Source: Hydrogenovibrio sp. 3SP14C1
GTDB lineage: Bacteria > Pseudomonadota > Gammaproteobacteria > Thiomicrospirales > Thiomicrospiraceae
Direction of reading: 5' to 3'
Assembly (NCBI RefSeq): GCF_029625905.1
Contig: NZ_JARTLM010000002.1
Span: 216,422-280,421 of the forward strand
DNA: 64,000 nt
Part shown: positions 8,562 through 18,999 of the stretch, piece by piece
Layout of the letters: each line of letters begins with the position of its first letter
How positions within the stretch are numbered: the stretch's first letter is position 1
Program-made: the position numbers and the translations under genes
Notes under the pieces: model-generated
The model's database searches: none
What the model saw: only the letters and a program-made list of their open reading frames with translations
What the model was told of the DNA's origin: nothing

Positions 8562-9809
8562 TTATTTTTCAAGTGACTTTAGGTGGTCAATGCGGATTTT
8601 TGCCGGTGGATGACTGTCATGATAGCCCGAGTAAGTCGGGTCAGGCGTTAAGCTGCTGGCGTTATCGCGGTACATTTTCAGTAAAGCCGAAATGAGCGGG
8701 GTGGAACCAACCGATTCTGAGGCAAATGCATCCGCTTCAAATTCATGTTTTCGGCTTTTAAAAGCACTGATCGGGCCCAGGAAAAAGAACATTACCGGAA
8801 TCGCGGTCATAAATAACAATAGCGCTGCCGCAGGTGTTTGAGTGGTCATACCCAAACCGGTATAAAACTCAGTTTGCTGAGCCAGCCAGCCAAGAAAAGC
8901 CAGGCCTGCTAAGCTCAATGCGAAGGATTCGACTAAACGTTTTTTGATGTGTCCGTGTTTGAAATGCCCCAGTTCATGAGCCAGTACGGCTTCTACTTCT
9001 TCTGGTGTTAATGTTTCCAATAATGTATCGAAAAAGACGATACGTTTGTTTTTACCAAATCCAGTGAAGTAAGCATTGCCGTGGCCCGAACGAGAAGAAC
9101 CGTCCATCACAAAAATGCCGTTGGATTCAAACCCGGTTCTTTTCAATAAAGCTTCGATACGTTGCTTCATTTCCCCATCTTCTAACGGTGTGAATTTGTT
9201 GAAAATAGGGGCGATCCATTTCGGGTAAGCCCAGATCAAAACCAGGTTAAATGCCATCCAAACCATCCAAGTGTAAAACCACCAGGCCTGTTCAAAATAA
9301 GTGTCCATAATGCTTAAGATTGCCCAAATAAGCGGCACCCCAATAATCAATACTAAAGCCCATTGCTTAAGTAAGTCGGTGATGAATTTGACTGGGGTCA
9401 TTTTGTTGAAGCCAAATGCCTCTTCAATCTTGAAGGTTGAAATAATTGAAAAGGGTAAATGCAATAATGATAAAAACCAAAAAGTAGACAGTAAAAAAGC
9501 CGTATCTCGCCAAATAGGGGCCAGGTCGGTGACAAGCCAGTAATTATAAATTTCCTGGAATCCGCCGCCTAATGTCATAAAAAGTAAAACGGCCACATCA
9601 AAAAAGAGGATGAAGCGAGAAAGTTGTAGCTTAGCGCGGCTGTAATCTGCCGCTTTTTGGTGTGCTTCTAAAGACACGACTTCACTGAAGTCACTAGGGA
9701 CTTCGGCGCGGTGACGACTGATATGAAACTGGTTTTTGATGTTTAACCAAAGCTCAATCGCAAGGTTTAAGGCAACGGCTGTGACAAATAGGGTAGTGAT
9801 CCAAATCAT
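8562..9809 (-). CDS. Membrane zinc protease, M48A (Ste24/CAAX prenyl protease 1-like)
   Basis: The 415-residue product has several membrane spans in its first half, the M48 zinc motif HELGH (HELGHFKHG) and the downstream third-ligand region KHEFEADAFA. The tail HDSHPPAKIRIDHLK is typical of bacterial Ste24-like proteases, which act in the inner membrane on unknown substrates in bacteria, probably in protein quality control. I start it at ATG 9809 (MIWITTLFVTAVALNL); the 34 extra residues of the longest frame are polar and precede the first membrane span with no family likeness. It is divergent from orn. Confidence 0.9.
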   Translation of the reverse strand: MIWITTLFVTAVALNLAIELWLNIKNQFHISRHRAEVPSDFSEVVSLEAHQKAADYSRAKLQLSRFILFFDVAVLLFMTLGGGFQEIYNYWLVTDLAPIWRDTAFLLSTFWFLSLLHLPFSIISTFKIEEAFGFNKMTPVKFITDLLKQWALVLIIGVPLIWAILSIMDTYFEQAWWFYTWMVWMAFNLVLIWAYPKWIAPIFNKFTPLEDGEMKQRIEALLKRTGFESNGIFVMDGSSRSGHGNAYFTGFGKNKRIVFFDTLLETLTPEEVEAVLAHELGHFKHGHIKKRLVESFALSLAGLAFLGWLAQQTEFYTGLGMTTQTPAAALLLFMTAIPVMFFFLGPISAFKSRKHEFEADAFASESVGSTPLISALLKMYRDNASSLTPDPTYSGYHDSHPPAKIRIDHLKSLEK

Positions 9810-10020
9810 AATGTTTTCTTTTATTAAATTTTGGTGAGTTAGTTTGTTTTCAATAAAATTGAGTAAGGGTGTTTTATTGAAATTCAAGTGAGTATGCACT
9901 TTTAACGCCACTCACTATCCCATGTTACTGTCTGAATTTCAATAAAACCCTACGTTGTGGCTTGTGATAATAACGTTTAAGATAAGCGCTATTTTAAATT
10001 AAAAGGGTTGCTCGCTCATC

Positions 10021-10572
10021 ATGAAATCAGAAAATAACCTGATCTGGATTGATTTGGAAATGACAGGACTGGATCATAAATCGGATCAAATTATTGAAAT
10101 CGCAACAGTTGTAACAGATGCGGAATTGAATGTACTTGCAGAAGGCCCAGTGATGGCGATCCAGACGGCACAGCATTTTTTGGATGGGATGGATGCCTGG
10201 TGTACGACACATCATGGTAATTCAGGGCTTACCAAACGCGTTCAGGAAAGTACGATCACAATGGCCCAGGCGGAACAAGATACTATTGAGTTTTTAAAGC
10301 CCTATTTGTCAAAAGGGAAATCCCCTATGTGCGGTAACAGTATTTGTCAGGACCGTCGTTTTTTGATTGAACAGATGCCTGAACTGGAGCAGTTTTTTCA
10401 CTATCGTAATTTAGATGTATCAAGCTTAAAGGAGTTGGCAAGACGTTGGGCGCCAACCGTGTATAGTGGTTACAAGAAAAAAGGCGCACATTTGGCGCTG
10501 GATGATATTTATGAATCGATTGATGAGCTGAAATATTATCGACAAAATTTATTTTTACCAGAGTTTCACTAA
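10021..10572 (+). CDS. orn: Oligoribonuclease
   Basis: Orn degrades 2-5 nt RNAs, and pGpG from c-di-GMP breakdown, to mononucleotides in the cytoplasm. The 183-residue product has the DEDDh exonuclease signature: DLEMTGLD near residue 11, SICQDRRFL near 102, and HLALDDI near 160, at the expected spacing and full length. The next gene is on the same strand, but a hairpin-terminator lies between. Its c-di-GMP-related role is of interest because the MSHA-type ATPase encoded at 19 kb has a c-di-GMP-binding motif; any link is inference. Confidence 0.98.
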   Translation: MKSENNLIWIDLEMTGLDHKSDQIIEIATVVTDAELNVLAEGPVMAIQTAQHFLDGMDAWCTTHHGNSGLTKRVQESTITMAQAEQDTIEFLKPYLSKGKSPMCGNSICQDRRFLIEQMPELEQFFHYRNLDVSSLKELARRWAPTVYSGYKKKGAHLALDDIYESIDELKYYRQNLFLPEFH

Positions 10573-10632
10573 ACACGTGGAACGATTTGAAAGATAAAGG
10601 CTTCTAAATGAGAATAAATCCTGCTTTATGCC

Positions 10633-10661
10633 TTTATAAAAGCATTTAACTTCGTTATAAT
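10633..10661 (+). promoter_or_regulatory. Candidate promoter for the ilvIHC operon
   Basis: TTTATA (10633-10638), a 17-nt spacer and a perfect TATAAT (10656-10661). Initiation about 7 nt downstream would place both following hairpins inside the ilv leader. The -35 box is weak. Confidence 0.5.
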
Positions 10662-10670
10662 TCCTTTCTT

Positions 10671-10700
10671 GCCCTGCTAAATTGCAGGGCTTTGTTTTTT
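10671..10700 (+). terminator. Hairpin GCCCTGC/GCAGGGC with T-run after orn
   Basis: A 7-bp GC-rich stem with a 6-nt loop, then TTTGTTTTTT. It is either the terminator of orn or, if transcription starts at about 10668, the first stem of the ilv leader. Confidence 0.7.
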
Positions 10701-10723
10701 AAGTTATTTTTTTTATCAGATTA

Positions 10724-10768
10724 AGCGCCGGAACCAGATAAAACTGACTCTGGTCTGGCGCTTTTTTT
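10724..10768 (+). promoter_or_regulatory. Attenuator-like terminator in front of ilvI
   Basis: AGCGCC and ACCAGA pair with TCTGGT and GGCGCT across a small internal bulge, followed by seven Ts; the T-run ends 23 bp before the ilvI start and just ahead of its GGAGG ribosome site. A terminator placed inside the leader of an amino-acid operon suggests attenuation. I see no leader peptide rich in Ile, Leu or Val, so the sensing mechanism is unclear. Confidence 0.6.
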
Positions 10769-10791
10769 GACCCAAACGGAGGACCGTTGTT

Positions 10792-12495
10792 GTGGAATTA
10801 ACTGGTGCCCAGATTCTTGTACATTATTTAGAAGATGAGGGCGTAGAGCATATTTGGGGGTATCCGGGTGGTGCAGCTTTGCCAATCTATGATGCCCTGG
10901 ATACGGACGCAAAAAAATTAAAGCATGTGCTAGTCCGTCATGAACAGGCTGCCGTTCACGCAGCTGATGGGTTCGCACGCTCTACAGGTTTACCAGGAGT
11001 CGCGCTTGTAACTTCCGGTCCCGGTGCTACCAATACCGTAACAGGTATTGCGACAGCCTATATGGATTCGATTCCATTGATTGTTGTCACCGGACAGGTT
11101 GCCACGAATATGATTGGTTTGGATGCATTCCAAGAAATCGATACGGTGGGGATTACAAGACCGATTGTTAAACACAACTTCTTGGTCAAGGATGTAAATG
11201 ATCTAGCGATGACGCTCAAAAAAGCGTTCTATATCGCAACAACTGGTAGACCCGGTCCAGTTGTGGTCGACATCCCGAAAGATGTACAAAATGCCAAAAG
11301 CTCTTATGAATATCCACAAGAAGTGAGTTTACGCTCCTATGTACCTGTAACAAAAGGCCATAGCGGACAGATTAAAAAAGCCATTGACATGATGTTGGCG
11401 GCGAAAAAGCCCATTATTTATACCGGTGGTGGTGTCGTGCTTGGGGGTGCTTCTGAAGCGCTAACAGACTTGGCGCGTAATTTGGGTTACCCAGTCACCA
11501 ATACGTTGATGGGACTCGGCGCTTATCCTGCTGAAGACAAACAATTTGTCGGTATGTTGGGGATGCATGGTACTTATGAAGCGAATTTGACCATGCATAA
11601 TTCGGATTTGATTATCGCGATTGGCGCTCGATTCGATGACCGAGTCACCGGGAACTTAGAGAAGTTCTGCCCGGATGCGAAAGTCATTCATATCGATATT
11701 GACCCAGCATCGATTTCAAAGAATGTTGTGGTTGATATTCCAATCGTTGGTCCGGTTAAGCAAGTGCTGACTGAAATGTTGTCTTTGTTGAATAAATCGA
11801 AGAAACGCCCTGATCAAGAAGCGTTGTCGAGCTGGTGGGAACAAATTGAAAGCTGGCGTTCAACAAACTGTTTACGCTATGAGCAATTGGGACACAAAAT
11901 TAAGCCCCAGGCTGCCATGGAAACGGTATGGCAGGTGACCAATGGTGATGCTTATGTTACGTCAGATGTTGGGCAGCACCAAATGTTTGCTGCACAGTAC
12001 TATAAGTTTAATAAGCCTCGCCGTTGGATTAACTCGGGCGGTTTAGGCACGATGGGCTTTGGTTTGCCTGCTGCGATGGGGGTGCAAGCGGCTTTCCCTG
12101 ATGCAACAGTGGTGTGCGTCACAGGGGAAGGTTCTATTCAGATGAATATTCAAGAGCTTTCAACCTGTTTACAGTATGGTTTGCCTATTAAAGTGTTGTG
12201 TTTAAATAATGGCTTCTTGGGAATGGTTCGTCAATGGCAAGAGTTCTTTTATGATCGTCGATATTCCATGTCTTATATGGATTCTTTACCTGACTTTGTT
12301 AAGTTAGCTGAAGCCTATGGTCATGTTGGGATTCGTATTGATAACCCTGAAACCATGAAAGAACAGCTTGAAGAAGCGTTTTCCGATAAATACAAAGATC
12401 GTTTTGTTTTCATTGATGTCATTACGGATCAACAAGAAAACGTTTATCCGATGATTCCTGCTGGTGCAGGGCTTGATGAAATGATTCTGGTATAA
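10792..12495 (+). CDS. ilvI: Acetolactate synthase large subunit
   Basis: This ThDP/FAD enzyme condenses two pyruvates (or pyruvate and 2-oxobutyrate) in valine, leucine and isoleucine synthesis. The 567-residue product begins [20 protein letters not shown], contains the conserved glutamate region [12 protein letters not shown] and [15 protein letters not shown], and the ThDP motif starting GEGSIQMN (about residue 444) and ending near CLNN. The start is GTG at 10792, preceded by GGAGG 8 nt upstream; no ATG fits. The small subunit follows 11 bp downstream and ilvC after that, forming a three-gene operon behind a likely attenuator. Confidence 0.96.
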   Translation: MELTGAQILVHYLEDEGVEHIWGYPGGAALPIYDALDTDAKKLKHVLVRHEQAAVHAADGFARSTGLPGVALVTSGPGATNTVTGIATAYMDSIPLIVVTGQVATNMIGLDAFQEIDTVGITRPIVKHNFLVKDVNDLAMTLKKAFYIATTGRPGPVVVDIPKDVQNAKSSYEYPQEVSLRSYVPVTKGHSGQIKKAIDMMLAAKKPIIYTGGGVVLGGASEALTDLARNLGYPVTNTLMGLGAYPAEDKQFVGMLGMHGTYEANLTMHNSDLIIAIGARFDDRVTGNLEKFCPDAKVIHIDIDPASISKNVVVDIPIVGPVKQVLTEMLSLLNKSKKRPDQEALSSWWEQIESWRSTNCLRYEQLGHKIKPQAAMETVWQVTNGDAYVTSDVGQHQMFAAQYYKFNKPRRWINSGGLGTMGFGLPAAMGVQAAFPDATVVCVTGEGSIQMNIQELSTCLQYGLPIKVLCLNNGFLGMVRQWQEFFYDRRYSMSYMDSLPDFVKLAEAYGHVGIRIDNPETMKEQLEEAFSDKYKDRFVFIDVITDQQENVYPMIPAGAGLDEMILV

Positions 12496-12506
12496 GGGGA
12501 AGACGA

Positions 12507-12998
12507 ATGAAACATATTATTTCAATGTTAATTGAAAATGAATCAGGCGCCTTATCTCGTGTATCCGGTTTATTTTCGGCTCGTGGCTATAATATCCACG
12601 CTTTAACCGTTGCTCCGACCGATGATGAAACCATTTCACGCTTAACATTAGTGACGAGCGGAACAGAGCAACAGGTTGAGCAAATTGTGAAGCATTTGAA
12701 TCGTTTGATTGATGTTATCAAAGTGGTAGATATCACGGAAGGTAGCCATATTGAGCGTGAACTGATGCTGGTGAAGCTAAAAGCTTCTGGCGCAATGCGT
12801 GAAGAAATTAAACGCTTAAGCGATATTTTCCGCGGCACGATTGTCGATGTGAATGCGAATATTTATACGGTTCAATTGGTTGGCGAAAGCCAGAAACTTG
12901 ATGCGTTCGTAGATGCCATCGACGAAGGTCTGATTGTCGAGGTCGTTCGCTCTGGCGCAGTTGGATTAATGCGTGGCGAGAAGTCACTCCATCTGTAA
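12507..12998 (+). CDS. ilvH: Acetolactate synthase small (regulatory) subunit
   Basis: The 163-residue product has an N-terminal ACT domain (HIISMLIENESGALSRVSGLF, then RGYNIHALTVAPT) and the C-terminal ALS-small domain. It activates the catalytic subunit and confers valine feedback inhibition in this family. GGGGAAGACGA precedes the start. It is translated 11 bp after ilvI, as expected for subunits of one complex. Confidence 0.97.
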   Translation: MKHIISMLIENESGALSRVSGLFSARGYNIHALTVAPTDDETISRLTLVTSGTEQQVEQIVKHLNRLIDVIKVVDITEGSHIERELMLVKLKASGAMREEIKRLSDIFRGTIVDVNANIYTVQLVGESQKLDAFVDAIDEGLIVEVVRSGAVGLMRGEKSLHL

Positions 12999-13003
12999 TC
13001 TAG

Positions 13004-14065
<1,062 letters not shown>

Positions 14066-14103
14066 TGTCATTGAAGAGGAGCATCTCCTCAATATGACTT
14101 TTT

Positions 14104-14132
14104 AAAAAGCCCGCTTCAAGCGGGCTTTTTTT
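14104..14132 (+). terminator. Intrinsic terminator of ilvIHC
   Basis: AAAAAGCCCGC with loop TTCAA and GCGGGC, then seven Ts. A weaker inverted pair (GAGGAG/CTCCTC) lies just upstream. Confidence 0.93.
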
Positions 14133-14391
14133 ATGTCTGAACTAAATAAAAATTCTCCAGGCCTGGGCTAAATGACAAGGGTTTAATTAAAGTAGCTAAT
14201 GTTCCTAGAAGCGCTATTTATCAGGGTGGGGTGATCTTGTTGATCTTTATCAATTTCATTTTAAAGTTAGGTTATTTTTAATTTAAGTTGTTATCATAGT
14301 GTTGAAATAGAATTGAAAAAACGTTCTTCTCATCATAGGTTATAGCCATGAGAAGCTTGTATATAAAAATAAGTGTGGTAACGGTTAATTT
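14133..14391. other. Intergenic region before the MSHA-type operon
   Basis: AT-rich and without a gene. It holds one perfect CCAGGCCTGG palindrome at 14157-14166. It must contain the promoter of the following eight-gene operon, but I cannot single out a convincing one; no clear ribosome site precedes the ATG at 14392. Confidence 0.6.
14157..14166. repeat. Intergenic copy of the CCAGGCCTGG palindrome
   Basis: Other perfect copies begin at 1807, 3193, 7082, 24790, 41229 and 56146. One-mismatch copies begin at 8900, 9292, 22811, 52785 and 60073. They occur both inside genes and between them. Confidence 0.8.
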
Positions 14392-15786
14392 ATGTATTGT
14401 TCTTTTTTTGGGTTACAAAAATTACCATTTAAAATTTCACCAGATTTAAGCTTTTTCTATAAACAAGCTTCTCGTGATGAAATTGTGCAAGCTTTGCGCT
14501 ATTCCGTTGAAAGAGGAGATGGCATTATTAAAGTGGTAGGCGAAGTCGGTGTTGGAAAAACGACTTTGTTGCGCCTATTGGTTGAGCAGTTACCCAATCA
14601 TTATCAAAAAGTTTACATTTCTTCCCCTAATCTTTCCGCACTGGATTTACTGAAGTTTATTTGTTCCGAGCTCAACTTGGAAGCGACTCATGCCAACACA
14701 AAACTGGATTTAATCAATCATTTAAATACCTTTTTGATTAAAGAATATAGCCAAGGACGGCGCGTGGTGATGTTAATAGATGAGTCTCAATCTATGACGC
14801 TCGATACCTTGGAAGAAATCCGTCTGTTAGGAAACCTTGAAACAGAAGAGGATAAGTTATTACAAATGGTACTCTTTGGTCAGCCTGAGCTTGATCTAAC
14901 ATTGGAAGATTCTCGGATTAAACCCTTAAAAGACCGAATTGCATGTAATGTCTCAATCCCTCCTTTGAATGCAGAAGAAGTGATGCGCTATCTTAATTAT
15001 AGAATGCGTGTTGCAGGTTATATGGGGCAGGATTTGTTTAATTTGAAAATTGCCAAGCATATCCAAAAACTCACTCATGGGTTGCCTCGTTCTATCAATC
15101 TTCTGGCGGATAAATTATTAATGGTCGCTTATTCAAAAGGCGACCATAAGTTAAAGCTAAAACATTTTAAGAGTTTAGATTCTGAATCTCCTAGACGCTA
15201 TTTTCAATGGGGACTGAGTTTTGGATTAATGATGATTGTTGTGGTATTAGGTTGGGGGGGTTATAGTGAGTGGTTTAATGGCCTTGCGAAAGACAGTTTG
15301 GCCGCACAGTCAATTACATCTGAACCCCCAAGCCAAACGGCTCTCAAAGAGCTTCAAAAACCGCTCTCATTTATGACACCCCTTCAACTTTCCGAGAAGC
15401 TGGGTGTGGGGTTTGATGAGTTATCTAAAATGGTTATGCTCAAACAAAAAACAGAGCGTTTTATTCAAGAAGTTGATGGCAATGAACCTGTTATCTTGAT
15501 GTCGGCCATGCCGATCAAGAGTTTTGATAGCGTTTATTCGACGGTTTTAGCAGGGTTAAGTGTTCAAAATAGAAAGTATTTGTTCGCAATTTTTAAACTG
15601 AACTATGCGACAAATCATTTTGAATATCAGTTGTTGTACTATCCCCGAGCAACCCGTTTTGACGTTCTGCAGGAAAAACAGCAGGATTTAGCAGCGATGA
15701 CTGATGAGAGTCGCTCCAGCGTGATTTCTGCCACAGCGGTTGACCAAATGATTCAACAACTTAACAATCAAGGGAAAACACTTTAA
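14392..15786 (+). CDS. mshM: MSHA-type pilus assembly AAA ATPase (MshM/ExeA-like)
   Basis: The 464-residue product opens with the ExeA-family start (MYCSFFGLQKLPFKISPDLSFFY), has a Walker A GEVGVGKTT near residue 50, a Walker B VVMLIDESQ near 125, one membrane span near 275-292 and a periplasmic C-terminal domain of about 170 residues. ExeA-like ATPases help place or insert the secretin across the cell wall. It is longer than a plain MshM because of the periplasmic extension, which resembles the two-part layout of ExeA. The secretin gene starts immediately after its stop codon, without a gap, consistent with a joint job. Confidence 0.85.
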   Translation: MYCSFFGLQKLPFKISPDLSFFYKQASRDEIVQALRYSVERGDGIIKVVGEVGVGKTTLLRLLVEQLPNHYQKVYISSPNLSALDLLKFICSELNLEATHANTKLDLINHLNTFLIKEYSQGRRVVMLIDESQSMTLDTLEEIRLLGNLETEEDKLLQMVLFGQPELDLTLEDSRIKPLKDRIACNVSIPPLNAEEVMRYLNYRMRVAGYMGQDLFNLKIAKHIQKLTHGLPRSINLLADKLLMVAYSKGDHKLKLKHFKSLDSESPRRYFQWGLSFGLMMIVVVLGWGGYSEWFNGLAKDSLAAQSITSEPPSQTALKELQKPLSFMTPLQLSEKLGVGFDELSKMVMLKQKTERFIQEVDGNEPVILMSAMPIKSFDSVYSTVLAGLSVQNRKYLFAIFKLNYATNHFEYQLLYYPRATRFDVLQEKQQDLAAMTDESRSSVISATAVDQMIQQLNNQGKTL

Positions 15787-17511
15787 ATGTTGAACTCTAA
15801 AAAACAATTCAAACTTTTTTGTTTACGCTCTACTATTTTGGTCCCTTTAGTTTTGTTGATAGGGTGTAGCGGTGGAGAGGAAACGGTTAAAAGAGAGCCA
15901 CTGGCACCACCTGTTTCTGAAAAATTCAAAATCAATAGTCATTTGGAGCCTAAACCTGCGATAAAAGATGTTGTTGAAAGTCCTTCTGACATTCCTGATT
16001 TGGTGACTGTGGATGCAATTAATGTGAATCCTTCTAAGCAAACAGTCGAGAAGCTTTATAGCATTTCTGCCATTGAAGTCCCTGTCGCCGATTTACTATT
16101 TAATCTGGCAAAGGATGCTGGTAAACAACTAGATTTATCGGCGGATGTTCAAGGTTTGGTGACCATTAATGCGATTAACCAACCATTGGAAAGCATTATG
16201 GAGCGTGTGGTTGATCAAGTTGGCGGCACTTATGAGATTACTTACGGTACCATTCGTATTAAGTTGGATAAGCCATATTGGAAAAGTTACGAAATTGATT
16301 ATGTTAATGTAATTAAAAACATTAAAGACCTGACGGTCATGAAAATGTCGGTTGGTAATGTATCAAGAAATAACAGAAACAACTCAAATAATACCAACCA
16401 AGCAAGTGAGTTCACTTTAGAATCTTCCGCGATTCATGATTTTTGGGATGCTTTGCAGACCAATATTGCATCTATGGCAAGACTTGATCCTCAAGCCGTT
16501 GATAAAGAAGCAAAACAAACGACTCCAGCGGTAACCAATGACGCACGTGCGCAATTGTCATCGGCATCTCAGGCACGAAAACAGTTTCAAAATGTTGTTG
16601 TGAATAGAGAAGCCGGTATGCTGAGTGTTTATACCACCGCTAAAAAGCATCAACAAGTTAAAAATTACTTAGATGCCAGTTTAAATCGAACCAATAAACA
16701 AGTTTTGATTGAAGCGACAGTTGTAGAAGTTGAGCTAAGTGATCAATATCAAGCAGGTGTTGATTGGAGTGCGATCACTTCAAACTCAGGGGGATCTTCA
16801 GATATCTCACAAAGCTTACTCGGTACTAACTTATCTAAGAATCCAAATTTTTCAATTAATCTTTCCAGTATTGGCACTTGGAACTTTAATTTGGGTATCA
16901 AGATGCTTCAACAGTTTGGTGATGCAAAAGTTCTTTCCAGTCCGAAAATTATGGCAATGAATAATCAAGCTGCGTTATTAAAAGTCGTTAATAACGAGGT
17001 CTATTTTACGGTTGAAGTAAATCGTGAATCAGCGACTGCTGCCAGTGCGGGGGTGACGACTTATGAAACTACCGTACATACCGTTCCAGTCGGATTTATG
17101 ATGCATGTTACCCCCTTTATTAGCGAAGATGAAATCTCATTAAATATTCGCCCAACTTTGTCTCGAATTGTAGCGTATGTTAATGACCCGAACCCTGATT
17201 TGGCGCGTGAGAATATTGAAAGTAAGGTTCCAGTTATTCAAGAAAGAGAAATGGATTCAGTTTTACGATTAAGAAACCGCCAGACAGCCATTATTGGTGG
17301 TTTAATCCAGGATACGCATGATAACCAACGTCAAGGTGTGCCGGGGTTAAGTGACTTGCCTTGGATTGGGGATTTGTTTTCTTATCGAGACGATACGGTT
17401 AAAAAATCTGAACTCATTATTTTTATTCGCCCCGTTATCATCACCAATCCTGATGTAGATTATGGGGATCTTCAAGCGTTTAAACCTCTTATGAAAACAA
17501 AGACGAATTAA
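15787..17511 (+). CDS. mshL: Outer-membrane secretin, MshL-like lipoprotein
   Basis: The 574-residue product has a lipoprotein signal (lipobox LIGC, Cys 27) and a secretin architecture: an N-terminal STN/N0-like domain around residues 95-160, a short N1-type domain, an Asn/Ser-rich linker near 195-215 and the C-terminal secretin barrel with VPVIQEREMDSVLRLRNRQ and PGLSDLPWIGDLF. Secretins form the gated pore through which a pilus leaves the cell. The gene abuts mshM directly and is followed with no gap by the TPR gene mshN. Confidence 0.92.
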   Translation: MLNSKKQFKLFCLRSTILVPLVLLIGCSGGEETVKREPLAPPVSEKFKINSHLEPKPAIKDVVESPSDIPDLVTVDAINVNPSKQTVEKLYSISAIEVPVADLLFNLAKDAGKQLDLSADVQGLVTINAINQPLESIMERVVDQVGGTYEITYGTIRIKLDKPYWKSYEIDYVNVIKNIKDLTVMKMSVGNVSRNNRNNSNNTNQASEFTLESSAIHDFWDALQTNIASMARLDPQAVDKEAKQTTPAVTNDARAQLSSASQARKQFQNVVVNREAGMLSVYTTAKKHQQVKNYLDASLNRTNKQVLIEATVVEVELSDQYQAGVDWSAITSNSGGSSDISQSLLGTNLSKNPNFSINLSSIGTWNFNLGIKMLQQFGDAKVLSSPKIMAMNNQAALLKVVNNEVYFTVEVNRESATAASAGVTTYETTVHTVPVGFMMHVTPFISEDEISLNIRPTLSRIVAYVNDPNPDLARENIESKVPVIQEREMDSVLRLRNRQTAIIGGLIQDTHDNQRQGVPGLSDLPWIGDLFSYRDDTVKKSELIIFIRPVIITNPDVDYGDLQAFKPLMKTKTN

Positions 17512-18999
17512 ATGAGTGTATTGTTAGAAGCCTTAAAAAAAGCGGCTGAAGAGAAGCACAGAAAAGGGCTTGGTAATGAAGACTCATTACCTGAAGAATA
17601 TCGAGTTGCACCAACTCGAAAAGAGGCAATAGAAACATCGCATGATTTTGAATTTAACCCCAGAATAAACAACGAAAAAGAGGCCGAAAAGCCATCGCTT
17701 AATATCGATGCAGAGAGTGCTCCCTCAAACACGCATCCTAAAAATAAACCTTTAGACTTGGAAACCGCACTTGCGCTTGAAGAAACACCTCAATCAGACG
17801 CTTCGGTTTTAGGCAGGCAATCAGAGCAAGAAGAATTTTTGACGTCTGATACGCCTTCACACATTGATCAGTCAGTAGATAATGAGTGGAGTCTTAATAA
17901 GATTCCAGGGTACCAAGACATCGAAAATGACTCACAAAAAGAACCAAAATCTGCTGAAAATTTCATGAAGACAATCCAGTTTAAACAAGAAGGTGGGCTT
18001 AACTACGCCAAGATTGTTTTATCGATGTTGATGTTAATAGTCTTGTTTTTAGGGTTCGGTTACTACGGGGTATCTTATTTTCAAGACCAGTCTCAAAAAA
18101 TGGCACAAGAGCTGCAACAATACCAAAGAGTCAAAGAGCCTATAAGAAAGCAAGACTTTGATTCCGTGGTTGATAATAAGTCTATAGCGACTGATAAAAA
18201 CTTGACAGCATCTAATAATAACGTTGCCGAATCAGATGAAGTCACGAATATCTCGACCCCAAAGAACACTTCGTCGACAGTTTCTTCGTTACCGTCCAAA
18301 CAGGCTTTATCCAGAGAAAAAAACTTAGCTGCTGTTGAAAAACAAAAAAAAGTGGACTTACAGTCGCACTCTATGCCAAATAAACAGTTGAAAATAGTGA
18401 GTTCAACTAAGGTGTCTGATGAAATGTTAGGGTATGAAGCCTACCAAAAAAATGATTATCGACAAGCTAAAATCCACTATTTAGACGCTCTGCAAAAAAA
18501 TCCTAAAAATCTCACCGCGCTGTTTGGGCTTGGAGCAACATCTGCTAAACAAGGTGAAGTTCATGCGGCATTGAATTTTTACCGTCAAGCATTGAATGTC
18601 TCACCTTATAACAAACAAGCAGAAACGGCGGTTGCTATTTTAGAGGCATCTTTGGCTCAACCAGGGCAGTCTGATAAGCGTTTAAGGTTTATGATTAATC
18701 AAACGCCCAGCAACGCGAAATTACAGGCAGCGCTAGGCCATCAATACGCGAAACGAAAGGATTGGGTCAAAGCGCAAAAGCAATACTTCAAAGCGTACCA
18801 GCTCAAGCCCGAAAATGCAGATTATGCACTTAATCTGGCGATCAGCTTAGATCAAATGGGACAATATTCATTGGCAAAAAAATATTATCAACAGGCGCTT
18901 GTTCATTTTCCAGAAACGGGCAATACGACAAGCATCAGCAAGATTAAAAAACGTTTATTAACTCTGCAACAATATTTAGAGCAGGGAGGTGATCAGTGA
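17512..18999 (+). CDS. mshN: MSHA biogenesis TPR protein (MshN-like)
   Basis: The 495-residue product has a long charged cytoplasmic part starting MSVLLEALKKAAEEK (the usual start of MshN-like proteins), one membrane span at about 163-187, a Ser/Thr/Asn-rich linker, and four or so TPR units from about residue 305 to the end (YEAYQKNDYRQAKIHYLDAL, ALFGLGATSAKQGEV, AALGHQYAKRKDW, YALNLAISLDQMGQY). It is a probable inner-membrane scaffold with periplasmic repeats. Its stop overlaps the GTG start of the ATPase gene by 4 nt (GTGA). Confidence 0.85.
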   Translation: MSVLLEALKKAAEEKHRKGLGNEDSLPEEYRVAPTRKEAIETSHDFEFNPRINNEKEAEKPSLNIDAESAPSNTHPKNKPLDLETALALEETPQSDASVLGRQSEQEEFLTSDTPSHIDQSVDNEWSLNKIPGYQDIENDSQKEPKSAENFMKTIQFKQEGGLNYAKIVLSMLMLIVLFLGFGYYGVSYFQDQSQKMAQELQQYQRVKEPIRKQDFDSVVDNKSIATDKNLTASNNNVAESDEVTNISTPKNTSSTVSSLPSKQALSREKNLAAVEKQKKVDLQSHSMPNKQLKIVSSTKVSDEMLGYEAYQKNDYRQAKIHYLDALQKNPKNLTALFGLGATSAKQGEVHAALNFYRQALNVSPYNKQAETAVAILEASLAQPGQSDKRLRFMINQTPSNAKLQAALGHQYAKRKDWVKAQKQYFKAYQLKPENADYALNLAISLDQMGQYSLAKKYYQQALVHFPETGNTTSISKIKKRLLTLQQYLEQGGDQ

